The notes under the pieces were generated by a model. The model was given only the letters and a program-made list of their open reading frames with translations, was not told the origin of the DNA and ran no database searches. Positions 21,450 through 32,300 of a DNA stretch of 64,000 bases are shown here, piece after piece. The DNA is from Toxonevra muliebris. Taxonomy: Eukaryota > Arthropoda > Insecta > Diptera > Pallopteridae. Where the stretch lies: positions 310,001-374,000 of the forward strand of contig CAVNUY010000006.1 in the NCBI GenBank assembly GCA_963691655.1, in the 5' to 3' direction. Both the position numbers and the translations under genes were made by a program. Numbering within the stretch: the first letter of the stretch is position 1; each line of letters starts with the position of its first letter.

Positions 21450-22270
21450 GTTCATCTCTTTCGTTGTAGTTCCTTTCAAGTTGGTGCATGTATGAAAATG
21501 TCATCCATAGCTACCTCGCATCTTTCAATACCTTCTAACGTTCTATTCATGACTTCACAGAATACTTCTGGTGCTGAGGAGATTTCGAAGGGCATGCGGA
21601 GGTAGCTAAATCTACCCCAAGGCGTTGAAAATGTTAAAAATTTTGAAGTGCGTTCTATCACTTTGATTTGCCAGAATCCTTTTTGGCAATCAAGCTTGTT
21701 GAAATATTTACTGCCATGTGTTTTTGCTGCTATTTCTTCAACGGTCTTCATCGGATAAATTCTACGTTTGATGTTTTTGTTCAATTCTGTCGGGTCCATA
21801 CATACCCGGAGTTTCTTCTTGTTAACCACCAACATTGGACTGACTGCTGGAGTCGGCTCGCTGACGCTCCTAATGACGCCCAATTTTATCATTTGTTGTA
21901 TTTCTTATTTTACTTTCTCTTCGATAGCGTATGGTACTTTCCGTACTGGTATAATTTTGAATTTGGAGTTATCTACAAAGTCTTTATCGTACTCAAAATC
22001 TTCGCAAAACCCTAGCTGGTTTACTCGTCGTACGAATCCTAAGGCTTCACAGTCATCACCACCCAGAATTGCTTGGAAATTTTCCTCAATTATTGCAAAT
22101 GTGATTAGCTTTTCAACATTGTCGTCTTTACGCTGTGTACGACACTTAACTTTCGTATCGCCCAAAACTTTTATGAATCCACCATCATACGCTTTGATAC
22201 GTTTTATTTTGCCTTGTTGCATTTTCATTCCTTTTTGACTGGTTTTCGAATGTCCATCTCTTCCGGTCAT
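21450..22270 (-). pseudogene. Ty3/Gypsy element 1: protease end and reverse transcriptase
   Basis: Read from 22270: the post-protease linker (AILGGDDCEALGFV), then VRKVPYAIEEKVK, then a TAA at about 21902 in an otherwise continuous frame. After it come MIKLGVIRSVSEPT, LRVCMDPTELNKNIKR, FNKLDCQKGFWQIKV (first catalytic Asp), FLTFSTPWGRFSYLRMPF and EVAMDDIFIH. The last is the YxDD position, read here as AMDD, so the tyrosine is replaced. The frame stops at about 21476. Order and motifs are those of Gypsy-type pol. Confidence 0.85.
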
Positions 22271-22870
22271 TTCTGATCTACTCGCAGCGCTGAAGTGTCT
22301 GTTTCTCCCGCACTGCCTGCACTGTTTCTGCTATGCTGGAGAATTTCTGGGGCCGTGCGTTGTTTTACAGCGCCCGCGATTAAATTGTTTGTCGATTTTA
22401 TTCACTTTTGTCAACGAGCCTGACTCACCATTTAGCTAATTTATTTGTTTATTAGCTCTTTCCGCAGTGCGACATATTTTTATTGCTTTATCCATTGACA
22501 AATTATCCTCAATCTACAATTTTTGTCTCGTTGTCATCGTTGAAATCACACTTCTGCATTTGCTCGCATATTTTTTGCAAAAAAATCGTCAAATGTTTCG
22601 CGCTCCTCGTAGGTTTTATTACGCGTCGGTACGAAATGGTCTTTAAATTTTTTTTTGATTTCTGTTAAATTTGTTTTTTGTTCCTAACTTAAACCCAAAT
22701 TATTAATCAGCCGGTTTCCGTCATGGCTAATTACCGTTTTAAAATTTGCCAATTTAATTTGTTCTTCTTCACTATTAACACTGGCCGCAATGGTATAGCA
22801 TTCATATGCGTCTATCCATTCGCGTGCCATGCCTATGGGAGGGTGAACTGTATTACGTTTTTATAATGTG
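22271..22870 (-). pseudogene. Ty3/Gypsy element 1: gag C-terminal part
   Basis: Read from about 22850: MAREWIDAYECYTIAAS, EEEQIKLANFKTVISHDG, FKDHFVPTRNKTYEE and RETFDDFFAK are gag capsid-like pieces broken by stops and shifts. Near 22300 a zinc knuckle CRQCGRNRHFSAAS lacks the final Cys (Ser instead). The N-terminus and the 5' LTR are not found; 22871-22953 is AT-rich and includes the dispersed repeat seen at 7.1 and 34.7 kb. Confidence 0.7.
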
Positions 22871-22953
22871 TGATGTGTATAATGCACATATATTCCGCAA
22901 TTTTTTTAATGAAGCTTAAGACTAACTTTATTTCTTATTTTTACTTACTTATA

Positions 22954-23839
22954 CCACCTTGATCAAAAAGTTCTCGGAATTTATTCAGAAAATTAAAAAT
23001 ACAAGTTTATTCATCTAAATCTATATTTTCCCCTTCAAAGTAATCCCCATCGACTGCAACACACTTATGCCAGCGCTTGATCCAATCCTCAAAACATTTT
23101 TTATATTCGGTTTTCGGTATGTCCATCAGTGATCCTGCGATTTTTCCATTACTTCCTCTCGGCTGCTGAAATGCGTTCCCCGTAATGGTTTTTTAACTCG
23201 ATTGAACAGAAAGAAGTCACAGGGAGCCAAATCAGGTGAATTCGTTGGCTGTTGGATGGTATTTGTTGCATTTTTCCTCAAAAAATTACGAATAATGATG
23301 GCACTGTGCGACGGTGCATTATCATGGTGCAAAATCCACTAGTTTTCTCTCTACAATTCAGGTCTCTTTCGGCGAATTGCTTCACGCAAACGTCTCATAA
23401 CCCCAAATAATACTCTCTGATAGTTAATTTACGATTATTGACCAAAATTTCTTTTACTTTATAATCGTTTTCGTCGGTTTTCGATGTCGATGGTCAGCCA
23501 CTGCGTTCATCATCTTCGATTGACTCACGACCACTTTTGAACCGCTCGTGCGTGTTGAAACACATTTCCAACATTTCCAACGTTTGCGCACCATTAAATC
23601 CGTTTTTTACGCAAAATTTAATACAATAGAATTTAATAAAATTGTAAAAAGTCGCCAACGCACACAGAGATAGATGTACTCTTGGCTACGTAACTTTTGC
23701 AAATGTCAAGCTATGACGCTAAGATTTAGAGGGAATATCAAAAGCAGATGTACCAACTTAACAAAAAAACACAGAACTCAAATCGGAACGATGGGAGCGC
23801 CACATGATGGTTATTCCGGGAACTTTTTGATCAAGGTGG
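22954..23839. mobile_element. mariner-family transposon, internally deleted (886 bp)
   Basis: The ends CCACCTTGATCAAAAAGTTC (22954) and GAACTTTTTGATCAAGGTGG (23820-23839) are perfect inverted repeats over 20 bp. TA precedes the left end; TG follows the right. The size is about 400 bp short of a full mariner. Confidence 0.92.
23014..23700 (-). pseudogene. mariner transposase, deleted and frameshifted
   Basis: Read downward from 23700: helix-turn-helix remnants and the WPSTSKTDEN linker, then a deletion. After it come the catalytic HHDNAPSHSA (second Asp, about 23325), SPDLAPCDFFLF (third Asp, DD34D type) and LRGTHFSSREEV. A frameshift near 23130 precedes the C-terminal GDYFEGENIDLDE-like end, stopping near 23014. 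The first catalytic Asp domain is missing, so it cannot be active. Confidence 0.88.
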
Positions 23840-23876
23840 TGCACTGTGTTATGTATTAAGCCTTCAGAAATTGAAT

Positions 23877-24015
23877 GCCATTAACAAAATTCCTGGATTA
23901 ACGCTTGAGAAAATTTTTCCCTTTTTGGAATCCATATTGATTTTTGTTTATTACTTTATATTTTGTTATAAACTCAGTCAGTCTTTTGACCAGGATATCT
24001 TCTAATATTTTTGAT
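23877..24015 (-). pseudogene. LINE reverse transcriptase fragment (CR1/RTE-like)
   Basis: On minus: KILEDILVKRLTEFI, then NKNQYGFQKGKN. This is the RT stretch of many LINEs where a helix (RL..FI) precedes N.QYGFQKG. Only about 45 residues survive, ending against a frameshift. The mariner borders it. Confidence 0.6.
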
Positions 24016-24220
24016 GTGTAAACATTTTAGCAAAATTTCAAATGTGTAAAATGTAAGAATAACTGTAACGTAAGACCTTCCTCACACAACGCTACTGATA
24101 AGCAATGGAACGGATTACTAGCTAGAGTCATAAACAAATTACTGACTAAACCTCGCACACAACGCTACTTCAAGTTACTAGATTTCTTTTACTTCGCAAT
24201 TTGTCTTTTGCGTTGGGAAA

Positions 24221-24295
24221 ATGCATAGCGAAAGTAGTGATGACGAAGATTTTGCATTATATTATTATTACAAAAAAAAAGTCACATGCGCAACT
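24221..24295 (+). pseudogene. candidate N-terminal exon of Harbinger 2 transposase
   Basis: The ATG at 24221 opens MHSESSDDEDFALYYYYKKK, an acidic then aromatic/lysine start like that of many insect Harbinger transposases. The expected continuation (KNKRRFWVHPYIKR) lies 2.5 kb downstream at 26.85 kb in the same orientation, suggesting that 24.3-26.8 kb was inserted. The paired phrase CACACAACGCTACT (near 24084 and 24157) upstream might be terminal sequence. Confidence 0.45.
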
Positions 24296-25444
24296 TAGTG
24301 CACTCGATGGAAGTGAAACTTCTTTGGTAGGTTTGTGACTGGGAATATGTAAGTGCAATAACAGCAGTCTGGGAGAGATAATTGTATGTATGCACATGGC
24401 ATTTAAATAGTTAATATGAGTCGGTATTTGGATATGCCAAAGTGCCAAGGCCATAGACAAAATTTTCCAGATTTTTAATACAATACACACTGACCGTACA
24501 AATAAGTTTAAACAAAATGAGCCTAATTAATGTTAATTAAATTAAAAAACCTGTTTAATTTAACTATTTTTTCAAAAGTGACTAATTCCATCGTAAGTGT
24601 AAACCAAAATTGCTTAAGTCCCTTTCAGCCAATCGCATTCATTCCTTGTTCTGCTACTGCATTGTAATAAATTTAAATTTTTGGCTTTGCACATGGCCGC
24701 ATTCATATAGATGCTTTATGTTTTCTTGTGCTTAAGTCCAGATGATTTTTTTCAAAACTAATTAGGTCCATATGGTATTTATCAAAAGTGCTTAAGTCCA
24801 ACGTAAAACTGGTTTATTTTGGATTTAGCTTACTTTATCATTGTTTTTTCTTTGCAAAATGTCTCCAAAAACAGTTTTCTAAATACTTTTACCCATGTTA
24901 CAAGTATTTAGAGGTAGATGCTTTTTTTCAAAAAGTAGCCATTTTGAACATTTTAGAGGTGCATTTTTTTAAATGGATAGAAAAGAGTGAGTTAATAGAG
25001 ATTATTAATACTACTTTTATTACTTAATACTAAATTATAAATTTTATTTATAATAAAAAAGTATAAATAATGTTATTAAAATTAGTTTTCTTTATTAGGA
25101 AATACCTTGAACATGTTAAGAGTCAAAAAATAATATAAAAAGCAACAACTATTTCTCCATATGCTTGAACATATATAATACTATACAAATTATTTTCTTA
25201 TAAATTCTCACCTAAAAATTTAACTATGAAAGTACAACTCTGTTGCAAAAACAAATGTTTTCCCAATTGTCAAAGTTCCTCTTACTTGTCAAAATGCATT
25301 TACCTCCCTAATTCTTCTGCCATGGTAGAGAGTGTGGATTTTCACGCACACCAGCTTGATTGCTACCGAAATTTTGTTGAGATTGATTTTGCACTGTTTT
25401 CTTTTTAATGTAAACGAAAAGGTAGATTCAAATATAATTATATT
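24296..25444. other. AT-rich insert with scattered CTTAAGTCC phrases
   Basis: GCTTAAGTCC recurs near 24612, 24730 and 24790, with the variant AGTGACTAATTCC near 24576 and AATTAGGTCC near 24762. These are remnants of a diverged short repeat. No gene was recognised. Confidence 0.4.
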
Positions 25445-26151
25445 AGCTCTGTTCCCGTACTACAACGCGGGTGAACGCGTTCGCCCAAAACAGCCCAGAA
25501 AGCGTTCCCGTACTCAAAAAATTTGCAAATGAGAGCAGAGATGAGAGAGTAATTGTCTTCTCTTTTTGCGCGAAATAGCCCGCACTTTTTCTTCGGGTAA
25601 AAATGTTAAAAGTGTCAAAGCATCAGCTGGTTTGTATTTATCAGCAGTTTTGCTTTTGTGAAAATTTGAAATTAATAAATAAATAAAGAATTTTTAGAAA
25701 AATAAGTGATATTTAAAATAGAAAATGTTTAAAAGACATTTGAAAATTAATTAATAGTATATTAGTTAATTTTTAACTACATTCTCCACAAGTTAATGAC
25801 GCAATTGTCTGTTCAACTTCTGATGCTGTAGAAGCTTCTGCCATTTCTGAATAATACAAATGGTGATTGTGAACCCGAAGATTCTACTAAAGTAGACAGG
25901 CGAATAATTTATGTTTAAATTTTTCCTTATTTATTTATTTTCTTGTAAGATTTAGCAATTTTTATTTCATTAAATATCACAGAAACTTTGTTTTTTAATT
26001 TAACTGTCGTTACAATTTGACGTTTTGTTTCGTGCAAGAAAAGTGGTTTTGTGCGTTCCCGTACTTTTGTGCATTTTTGTGTATCAGAGAGAGCATTTTT
26101 CGTTTACTCTCAGTTTACCCGACTTTACCCAAAAAGTACGGGAACGGACCT
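25445..26151. mobile_element. 707-bp TIR element, unclassified
   Basis: Left end AGCTCTGTTCCCGTACT (25445) pairs with right end AGTACGGGAACGGACCT (26135-26151), 15 of 17 bases complementary. ATT lies directly outside both ends (25442-25444 and 26152-26154), a possible 3-bp target duplication. An inner copy of GTTCCCGTACT at 25503 repeats the terminus. No transposase is present. A 3-bp duplication would suit a Harbinger-type MITE, but the sequence ATT is not the usual TWA. Confidence 0.65.
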
Positions 26152-26848
26152 ATTGTTTATGTTTTGCATTGCGCTATAAAAGCAACAGATGACTTTGCTA
26201 TTGATATATTCGTATTTATGTTTAGCATAGTGCTATCAACAGATGGCGTTTCTACTAAAACTACTTTAATCAAAGATAATAAATAGTTTTCGATGTACAA
26301 CACTTACTTATATTAAACAAGTCATAACGCGCTGTAAATTTTTTATATTTTTATCGCACTAAATATTTGCGAAAACGTTTTGCTTTTGTTGTTCTTTTCA
26401 TTATAGTAGTAGATTCAAATATATTTGAATTGTTTATGTTTTCATAGTACTATGAAGTCAACAGATGGCGTTATTATTATATCGAGTCATCTCTTTCTCA
26501 CTCATTGCAGATCTGTCATTTATGTTCTATTGTGAAAACAAATATTCTTCTTTGTACACAAATAACACACACACGTATTCTAAAAAATAATCACTTAAAA
26601 AATTGTTTTCAGTAAATTAATGCTTAATATACCAAACCAATTTGAGGGATTTTCAACATTTTTCATTTCTGCATCTCTTTTGTTTTTCACTTCGCTATGT
26701 AATAACCCCAAATGGAAGCATTGTGGTTGTGGAACTGAATAGTTTCCGTCCCCGTTCTTCTTCTTATTTTAACGACTTCCGTCCCCACTTTCTGTTTCCT
26801 GTTCAGTTTACCCCTCAAAACGCCGCCAAAGAAGTTTCACTTCAAAAA
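26152..26848. other. AT-rich, three diverged copies of a GCTATNAANNCAACAGATG phrase
   Basis: TATGTTTTGCATTGCGCTAT plus CAACAGATGAC (26159-26195), TATGTTTAGCATAGTGCTAT plus CAACAGATGGC (26218-26248) and TATGTTTTCATAGTACTAT plus CAACAGATGGC (26434-26471) are the same unit. No gene before the Harbinger exon at 26849. Confidence 0.5.
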
Positions 26849-27087
26849 ATGTATAAAAATAAAAGGAGATTTTGGGTGCACCCCTACATTAAACGAAACA
26901 TTAACTGCACAATTTTTGTTGCTGCAAAAGAGCTGCAGCGAACTGATGCAAAATTTTTGGCATTCTACAGAATGTCCAAAAATTCGTACGTAAATTTAGT
27001 AAATATACTCGTCCCTGCTATTCACAAGCAAAATACTCACATGCGAGAATTTGTCAGTGCTGAAGAAAGAATTTTAATAACTTTGAG
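26849..27087 (+). pseudogene. Harbinger 2 transposase, N-terminal coding exon
   Basis: RRFWVHPYIKRN, VAAKELQRTDAKFLAFYRMS, NLVNILVPAIHKQNTHMRE and SAEERILITLR are in the order of PIF/Harbinger N-termini: the W.HP entry, the F.RM box, the MR..I/F box and the ER..ITLR helix. The frame ends at a good donor (CTTTGAG then GTATAT at 27088). The expected next part (ATGxSF... helix-turn-helix) is absent; instead antisense MADF-BESS sequence follows. The ATG at 26849 is only the first Met in this exon; a further N-terminal exon may lie at 24.22 kb. Confidence 0.85.
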
Positions 27088-27140
27088 GTATATATTTATA
27101 GTTTATTATTTATTCAAAAAAAGCATTAGACAATAAACAA

Positions 27141-27905
27141 ATTAACTAAATTTATTGAAATTATTTTCGTTGTCAAGCACCGCTTCCACTGCTTCGTAGT
27201 ATGTCACATTTTAAAAAGATTTTGTGTTGCTGCTTTGCGTCCTAAGAACCGGAGTTTCTGAAGATCTTGCAGTTTCTTGAAGAATATCGTCAATTAAGTC
27301 GAGGACGCAGCGTTAAAATGTTCTCATTTGTTTATCAGTCATGGTATTGATATCTCCCAATAAACTCATTAAAAACATTTTTTTTGAATCTTGTACGTCG
27401 GAATTGCTTTCAACTTTAGCCTTTTTGGCTTTTAAATAAGCCACAAAACTTTCGTCCACATCGTTTTTCTTCGATCGCAAGGAAGCGTTTTTTTTTAATT
27501 TGACGCTGTTGGGGTGATAGGAGTGGTGATGAGAATGAAGGGGGAGATGGAAGCGGTACTGAGTATGTTTGAGGAGATGGAAGTGGTAATGAACATTTTT
27601 GACGAGACGTTGGTGGTAGTGAATAAGTTTGAGAATCCGTACATAATGGATCTTCTTCGCATTCTTCATAGTCATCAGGCACCTGCACCTGTTGTAGGTT
27701 CGGTAAATTTCCGGAAGTAACTGTTTTTATTGTTTTTATAAATGGCAAAGTAAACTGCATAGCATCTTGCAAATAGTAAGGCGTTTTGATTTTGGCCGCC
27801 GATCTGCTTGGCGAGGGCTTCATGTGACGCACAGACACAGCGCGCAGATTTTTCCATTTCTCTTTACATTGACTCCCAGCGTTATATTTTGCTAGCAGTC
27901 TGACA
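27141..27905 (-). pseudogene. MADF-BESS protein of Harbinger 2, C-terminal part
   Basis: Read from 27905: CKEKWKNLRAVSVRHMKPSP, a basic stretch, then YYLQDAMQFTLPFI, which is the second half of a MADF domain (KWKNLR box). A serine/proline-rich repetitive linker (QTYSLPP, QKCSLPLPSP, QTYSVPLPSP) follows. Near 27350 the BESS motif DSKKMFLMSLLGDINTMTDKQ appears in part (SLLGDI, TDKQ), then a stop at 27313 and LDLIDDILQET in the same frame beyond it. MADF binds DNA and BESS mediates protein contacts. The first half of MADF is missing here; a match lies at 34.43-34.57 kb. It lies antisense inside the transposase gene. Confidence 0.8.
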
Positions 27906-27909
27906 AATT

Positions 27910-28540
27910 GTAGCAGAAACTACTATTACATATTATATAGAATGCATTAAAAGAAGAATACATGCCAATTCCAAACATGGATCAAAGGAAAAAAATTGCA
28001 GAACGTTTCTACTTTTTATGGAACCTACCCGGCTGTATTGGTGCTATCGACAGCAAACATATACGTATAGAAAAATTTGCTAACTCAGGCTCTAGCAACT
28101 TTAATTATAAATCCTACCATTCTATTGTATTAATGGCATGCTGTGACGCTGATTTGCAATTCATTTTAATTGAAACGGGTTATGCTGGCAGAAATAGAGA
28201 CGGTGGTATTTTCCGTGCTTCAGCAATCAAACATTGGATAGAAAATGGTAGTCTTGATACACCACCGCCTGCAAGATTAGCAAATGACGAAAGCAGCAAT
28301 GGGTTTCCTTACTATTTTGTGGGTGATGTAGCGTTTGCATTATTACGCTACTTAATGAGACCGTACCTACAACGTTCTTTATATGGTCTAAAGCGAATAT
28401 TTAATTATAGACTAAGTCGTGATCGAATGTGTATTTGGAATGATGGCCGAAAATTTTCAAGTTTTAAATGGGCAAATACGTTGTCACAATCCTGCATAAG
28501 TGAACAATATCGTGAAGTTAGTCTGCATATTGCATAACTA
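27910..28540 (+). pseudogene. Harbinger 2 transposase, catalytic part
   Basis: After IVAETT-like residues (27912) and a frame change, the frame from 27962 gives PGCIGAIDSKHIRIEKFANS (first catalytic Asp), FNYKSYHSIVLMACCDADL (second Asp region), GYAGRNRDGGIFRAS, YYFVGDVAFALL and FNYRLSRDR. The segment that should carry the catalytic Glu (usually IEN.FG) reads CIWNDGRKF, so the Glu is lost or shifted. The C-terminus continues in other frames to about 28735. The 5' LTR of Gypsy 2 starts at 28741 immediately after it. Confidence 0.88.
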
Positions 28541-28740
28541 TGTTCGCAAAAGAGAAGGTGTCCAGTACAACCCACAGGCATTTGAAAAAAAAGTGCCCCA
28601 GTATCAAAATTAGCCTTAATACCTCAAAAACTTCTTATAACTCCTCAATCTTCAGCATATAGTTTAAGGAATTATTTGGCCAATTATTTCATAACACCAG
28701 AAGGCTCCGTCCCATGGCAATGTAATACAATTTTGTAAAC

Positions 28741-28962
28741 TGTAAGCCTATTATGAATTGTATATAAAATTATCAACTTTGCTTTCCTTAAAATTCCAAC
28801 AATGTATAATCCTAAAAAAATGCAACCCTTCATATGCTTTACTTTCTTTCTATCATTTTTCATTTCTGTCTCTTTTTTTAATAGCTTCGAAAACGTATAC
28901 AACGTGTTTGATAAAAATAAAATTAAACTCAAAAAAATATAAGGAATCTCTTGCTTTTAATA
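28741..28962 (+). repeat. 5' LTR of Gypsy 2
   Basis: Starts TGTAAGCCTATTATGAATTG and ends CTCTTGCTTTTAATA. It matches the 3' LTR closely but has 28 bp more near 28868-28905 (a TCTTTTTTTAATAGCTTCG stretch). It contains TATATAAAATTATC promoter-like and AATAAAATTAAAC polyadenylation-like sequences. Confidence 0.9.
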
Positions 28963-29045
28963 TCTCATATGTGGGGTTAGTTAATCCACTCGCCATAAAG
29001 AATACTAAAAACAGTAAATTTAAAAAAAAAACTGTGAATTTTTTA

Positions 29046-30610
29046 TCAATTGGCACAATGCCTGACAAAACCAGGATTGATGGACGCGTTGACTGCTGCA
29101 GGTCACATCGGCCACAGCTACTCAGTTAAAACGATTGTACGCCGAACACTATACCGATGGTGGACCACCTGATGAAAACGATGATGCCGCTTCCGATTAC
29201 GTCATAAACTCGTATGTTCCAGGCGGCAATAATGTTGACGTCATCAATTCTGCCGCCACTGTCGCAATCACCACTGCTGACGCTGCCGTATTCACCATTG
29301 CCAACGCTGCCTCAATCACCACTGCTGACGCTGCCGCACTCACCACTGCCGGCGCTATTGCAATCAACAATGCCGGCAATTCTGTTTTGCATGACATAAA
29401 TGCCTCCAATTGTGTCAATAATGCTAGCGTTGCCGAAATAATTACCCTACGGGGAAATTTCGGTGTAATAAGAAATGAAGATCTGGACCAGCAGCTGAAA
29501 GAGTTGCAGAAGCGCCGAGAAATTCTTGAGTTGCAGCGCCAAATTCGTGAGCTAGAAGGTAATTCTGCAAATAATACAACCTGCAGTGAGCGTAGAACGT
29601 ACTTTGCCGATATTGAACATGCTATTCCCAAGTTCAGTGGGGACAATATGGCCCACTCAAAACAAAATGTTTTCCGTGATTTTGATGAAATTATGCGCAC
29701 CGTAAACGCTGATGCGCAATTCAAGCTGCTAAGTTTGCGTCGCTCACTTGTCGGGACTGCACGTGTCTTCTTAGCTACCACAACAGTATTAAATTATACA
29801 ACGTTAAAGGAGGAACTTATCGACGAATTCGGAACAGCAATTACCCGGCAAGCTGTTTATCGTATGTAGGAACAACGACGATGGAATAAGCGCGAAGAAT
29901 CGTTGCATTGCTACATCCTTGTAATGCAATCAATGGCAAGACAGTCGGATATTGAAGAGACCGAAGTTATCGATTTAATCATTGATGGGATTGGTAACAA
30001 TATTGCCAATAAAAATTTGCTGATGAGCGCCTGCACGTTGGATGAGCTGAAGAAGTTAGTAAATCGCTTCCAACAAAAATATTTGAAACCAACCATCACA
30101 ACTTTCGTCGTTCGCATTGCAGCTGTTATGCCTCAAAAATCATCCGCTGTTAAGCAAAACGCCGAAAAAAGTGCCGACAACAACTCACCTTTGAGCTTCA
30201 ACTGTTCCCGAACAGGGCACATCAAACCTAATTGCCCATATCCGTTGCGCCAGACCGTGTCCTGCTTTAAATGTTGGCAAATAGGACACGACCATCGGTC
30301 CTGTCCAAACCCAAGAAAGATCTTGAATCCGATTGCCGATAAATATGCTGCCGCCATAGGCGAATATGACGATAAATGCAAACCTTTTGGAGCTCTACAT
30401 TTTGTAAGTATTGCTTTCAAAATCAATTCGGTAGGAAATGCAGAGTTTAATAAATTCATTTCTCTTTTTGACACTGGCAGTCCAATTAGTTTTGGTCTTG
30501 TGTCCCGAAGTGGCGAAAAGTGCCGAAGTCCAATTTCCGAGGCATTGGTGGACAAAAACTTAATGTTTTGGGTGCAGTCAATTGTGCTGTTAAATTCCAA
30601 AACCAAATAA
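29046..30610 (+). pseudogene. Gypsy 2 gag and protease
   Basis: An early ATG (29058) precedes a frameshift near 29128; the long frame then runs 29135-30607 with one in-frame TAG (29867-29869, after QAVYRM). An alanine/threonine-rich segment built from TTADAA-like repeats (29265-29370) precedes a coiled coil (EDLDQQLKELQKRREILEL). Capsid-like sequence follows, then two zinc knuckles: NCSRTGHIKPNC (first Cys replaced by Ser) and CFKCWQIGHDHRSC (intact). FISLFDTGSPISF (about 30461) is the retroviral-type aspartic protease active site. The frame stops at 30608. Confidence 0.85.
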
Positions 30611-30655
30611 AACAAAGTAATTAACAATTTTAATATTAAATTAATACAAAATAAA

Positions 30656-31697
30656 TTGAAATACAGTGTGAAAGAGCTTTTGTCTTTGAATAGGACATCA
30701 AATTCCTGCATTGCCTTGCCGAATGATTTATCAACGTCTATAAATGGGTATGGTCTTTCGAGAAGTACAATTTTATTTAATAATAAATGTGCATATGGGA
30801 AGATAGAAACACTTCCAGATATTGAGGCAACTGGTACAAAAAATGATTCCAGTTGCAGCGAAGCTATTGATGTGCCATACATTTTAAAAATTGCATACAT
30901 TTCTGATGTTGAAGATTTAGATGTAGATTATAGATTAAATTCTTTTTGTTGCGCTGAGTTGAAGAAAGTGATTGAAGATTCTTATACGCATCCGAAAGAT
31001 ATTTCAGTAGAACCCTTCGAATACAAAATGAAAATTCACCTGACCACGGACGTTCCCTTCCATTGTAGTCCTAGTCGACTTTCATATGCCGAACGGACTA
31101 CCGCTCAAAATATTTTGAAGGAATTAGAATCAGATGGAGTTATACGCCCAAACAACTCGCCGTATGCATCGGCCATCGTCTTGATCAAGAAGAAAAATGG
31201 AAGAACGCGATTATGTATTGACTATAAAGGGCTAAATAAGATAACCGTACGTGACAACTATCCACTTCCTCTCATTGAAAATTGCTTAGAATCTTTAGAG
31301 GGGAATAAGTTATTCTTGATTATAGATCTAAAAAGTGGCTTCCACCATGTGGATGTTTGACCGGAATCGATTCCGTATACTGCCTTCGTGACGCCTAATG
31401 GTCAATATGAGTATTTAAAAATGCCGTTTTGCTCCAGCTGTGTTCCAACGGTTTATTAATAATATTTTTAAAGATTTGATAGATGCCGGTAAAATAATAA
31501 TTTATATGGACGATATTTTAGTAGCTACGACTAACTTCTTCGAACATAAAAAGTTGCCACGCATTATACTTGAACGTATCACTATAAGAGGATTGAAGTT
31601 AAATGTATCGAAGTGTAGATTTGGGTACGATACGATAGATTATTTGGGATATTCCGTGTCTCCTAATGGAATTATTTGCCCAGCAAATCACACATAA
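30656..31697 (+). pseudogene. Gypsy 2 reverse transcriptase
   Basis: The order is DVPFHCSPSRLSYAER, LKELESDGVIRPNNSPYA, TRLCIDYKGLNKITVRDNY, FLIIDLKSGFHHVDV (first catalytic Asp), a TGA at 31360, then YTAFVTPNGQYEYLKMPF. A frameshift near 31430 leads to IIIYMDDILVAT (catalytic YMDD, about 31500-31512) and YLGYSVSPNGI. Sequence is good apart from these lesions and a further shift near 31690. Confidence 0.9.
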
Positions 31698-32300
31698 TGG
31701 CTATAAACAAATATCCAGTTCCGACTAAACAAAAAGAACTACATTCCTGCATTGAGCTCTTTTCATATTTTAGACGTTTTGTACCGTCCTTCACCCGAAT
31801 TGCTAAACCATTACAACAACAAACAATGTGCCGAAGCGTTTCACGAAACAAAAACCAGACTGACGGAATCTCCTATATTAGCTATTTACAATCCTATCAG
31901 AGAAACCAAATTGCATTGTGATGCTAGTGCAATTGGATTTGGTGGTGCTGTTCTTTTACAACGACAAGATGACGGAAAACTTCACCCGATAGCATACTTT
32001 TCTAAGACTAATTCCGTAACGGAAGCTAAATACCATAGTTTTGAGTTGGAAGCACTTGCCATAATATATGCGTTGAGAAGATTTAGGATATATTTAGAAG
32101 GGATACCATTCAAAATAGTCACTGATTGCATTGACGATGACTCTGGAAAGGAAGCAGATTAACCCACGGATAGCCAGATGAGCCTTAGAGTTACAAAACT
32201 ACAATTATACATTAACACACTGTAGCGGAACGTCCATGGGACACATAGATGCTTTAAGCCGTTGCCACATTCCTGCTATAGAAAATATAAATGACATAGA
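31698..32300 (+). pseudogene. Gypsy 2 RNase H
   Basis: After a frame change near 31750, the frame gives LHCDASAIGFGGAVLLQ (first catalytic Asp), HPIAYFSKTNSVTEAKYHSF (FSK, then E.KYH.FELE) and FKIVTDC in place of the usual TDH/TDC box. A stop at 32160 and a shift precede HCSGTSMGHIDALSR (HxxG, then DALSR, near 32220-32266), which closes the domain. Confidence 0.88.

Noticed and set aside
29197..29781. Minus-strand 194-codon frame
   Set aside because: Shadow of the alanine/threonine-repeat part of Gypsy 2 gag.
30133..30900. Minus-strand 255-codon frame over Gypsy 2
   Set aside because: Overlaps zinc knuckles and protease on plus; its sequence shows no domain.
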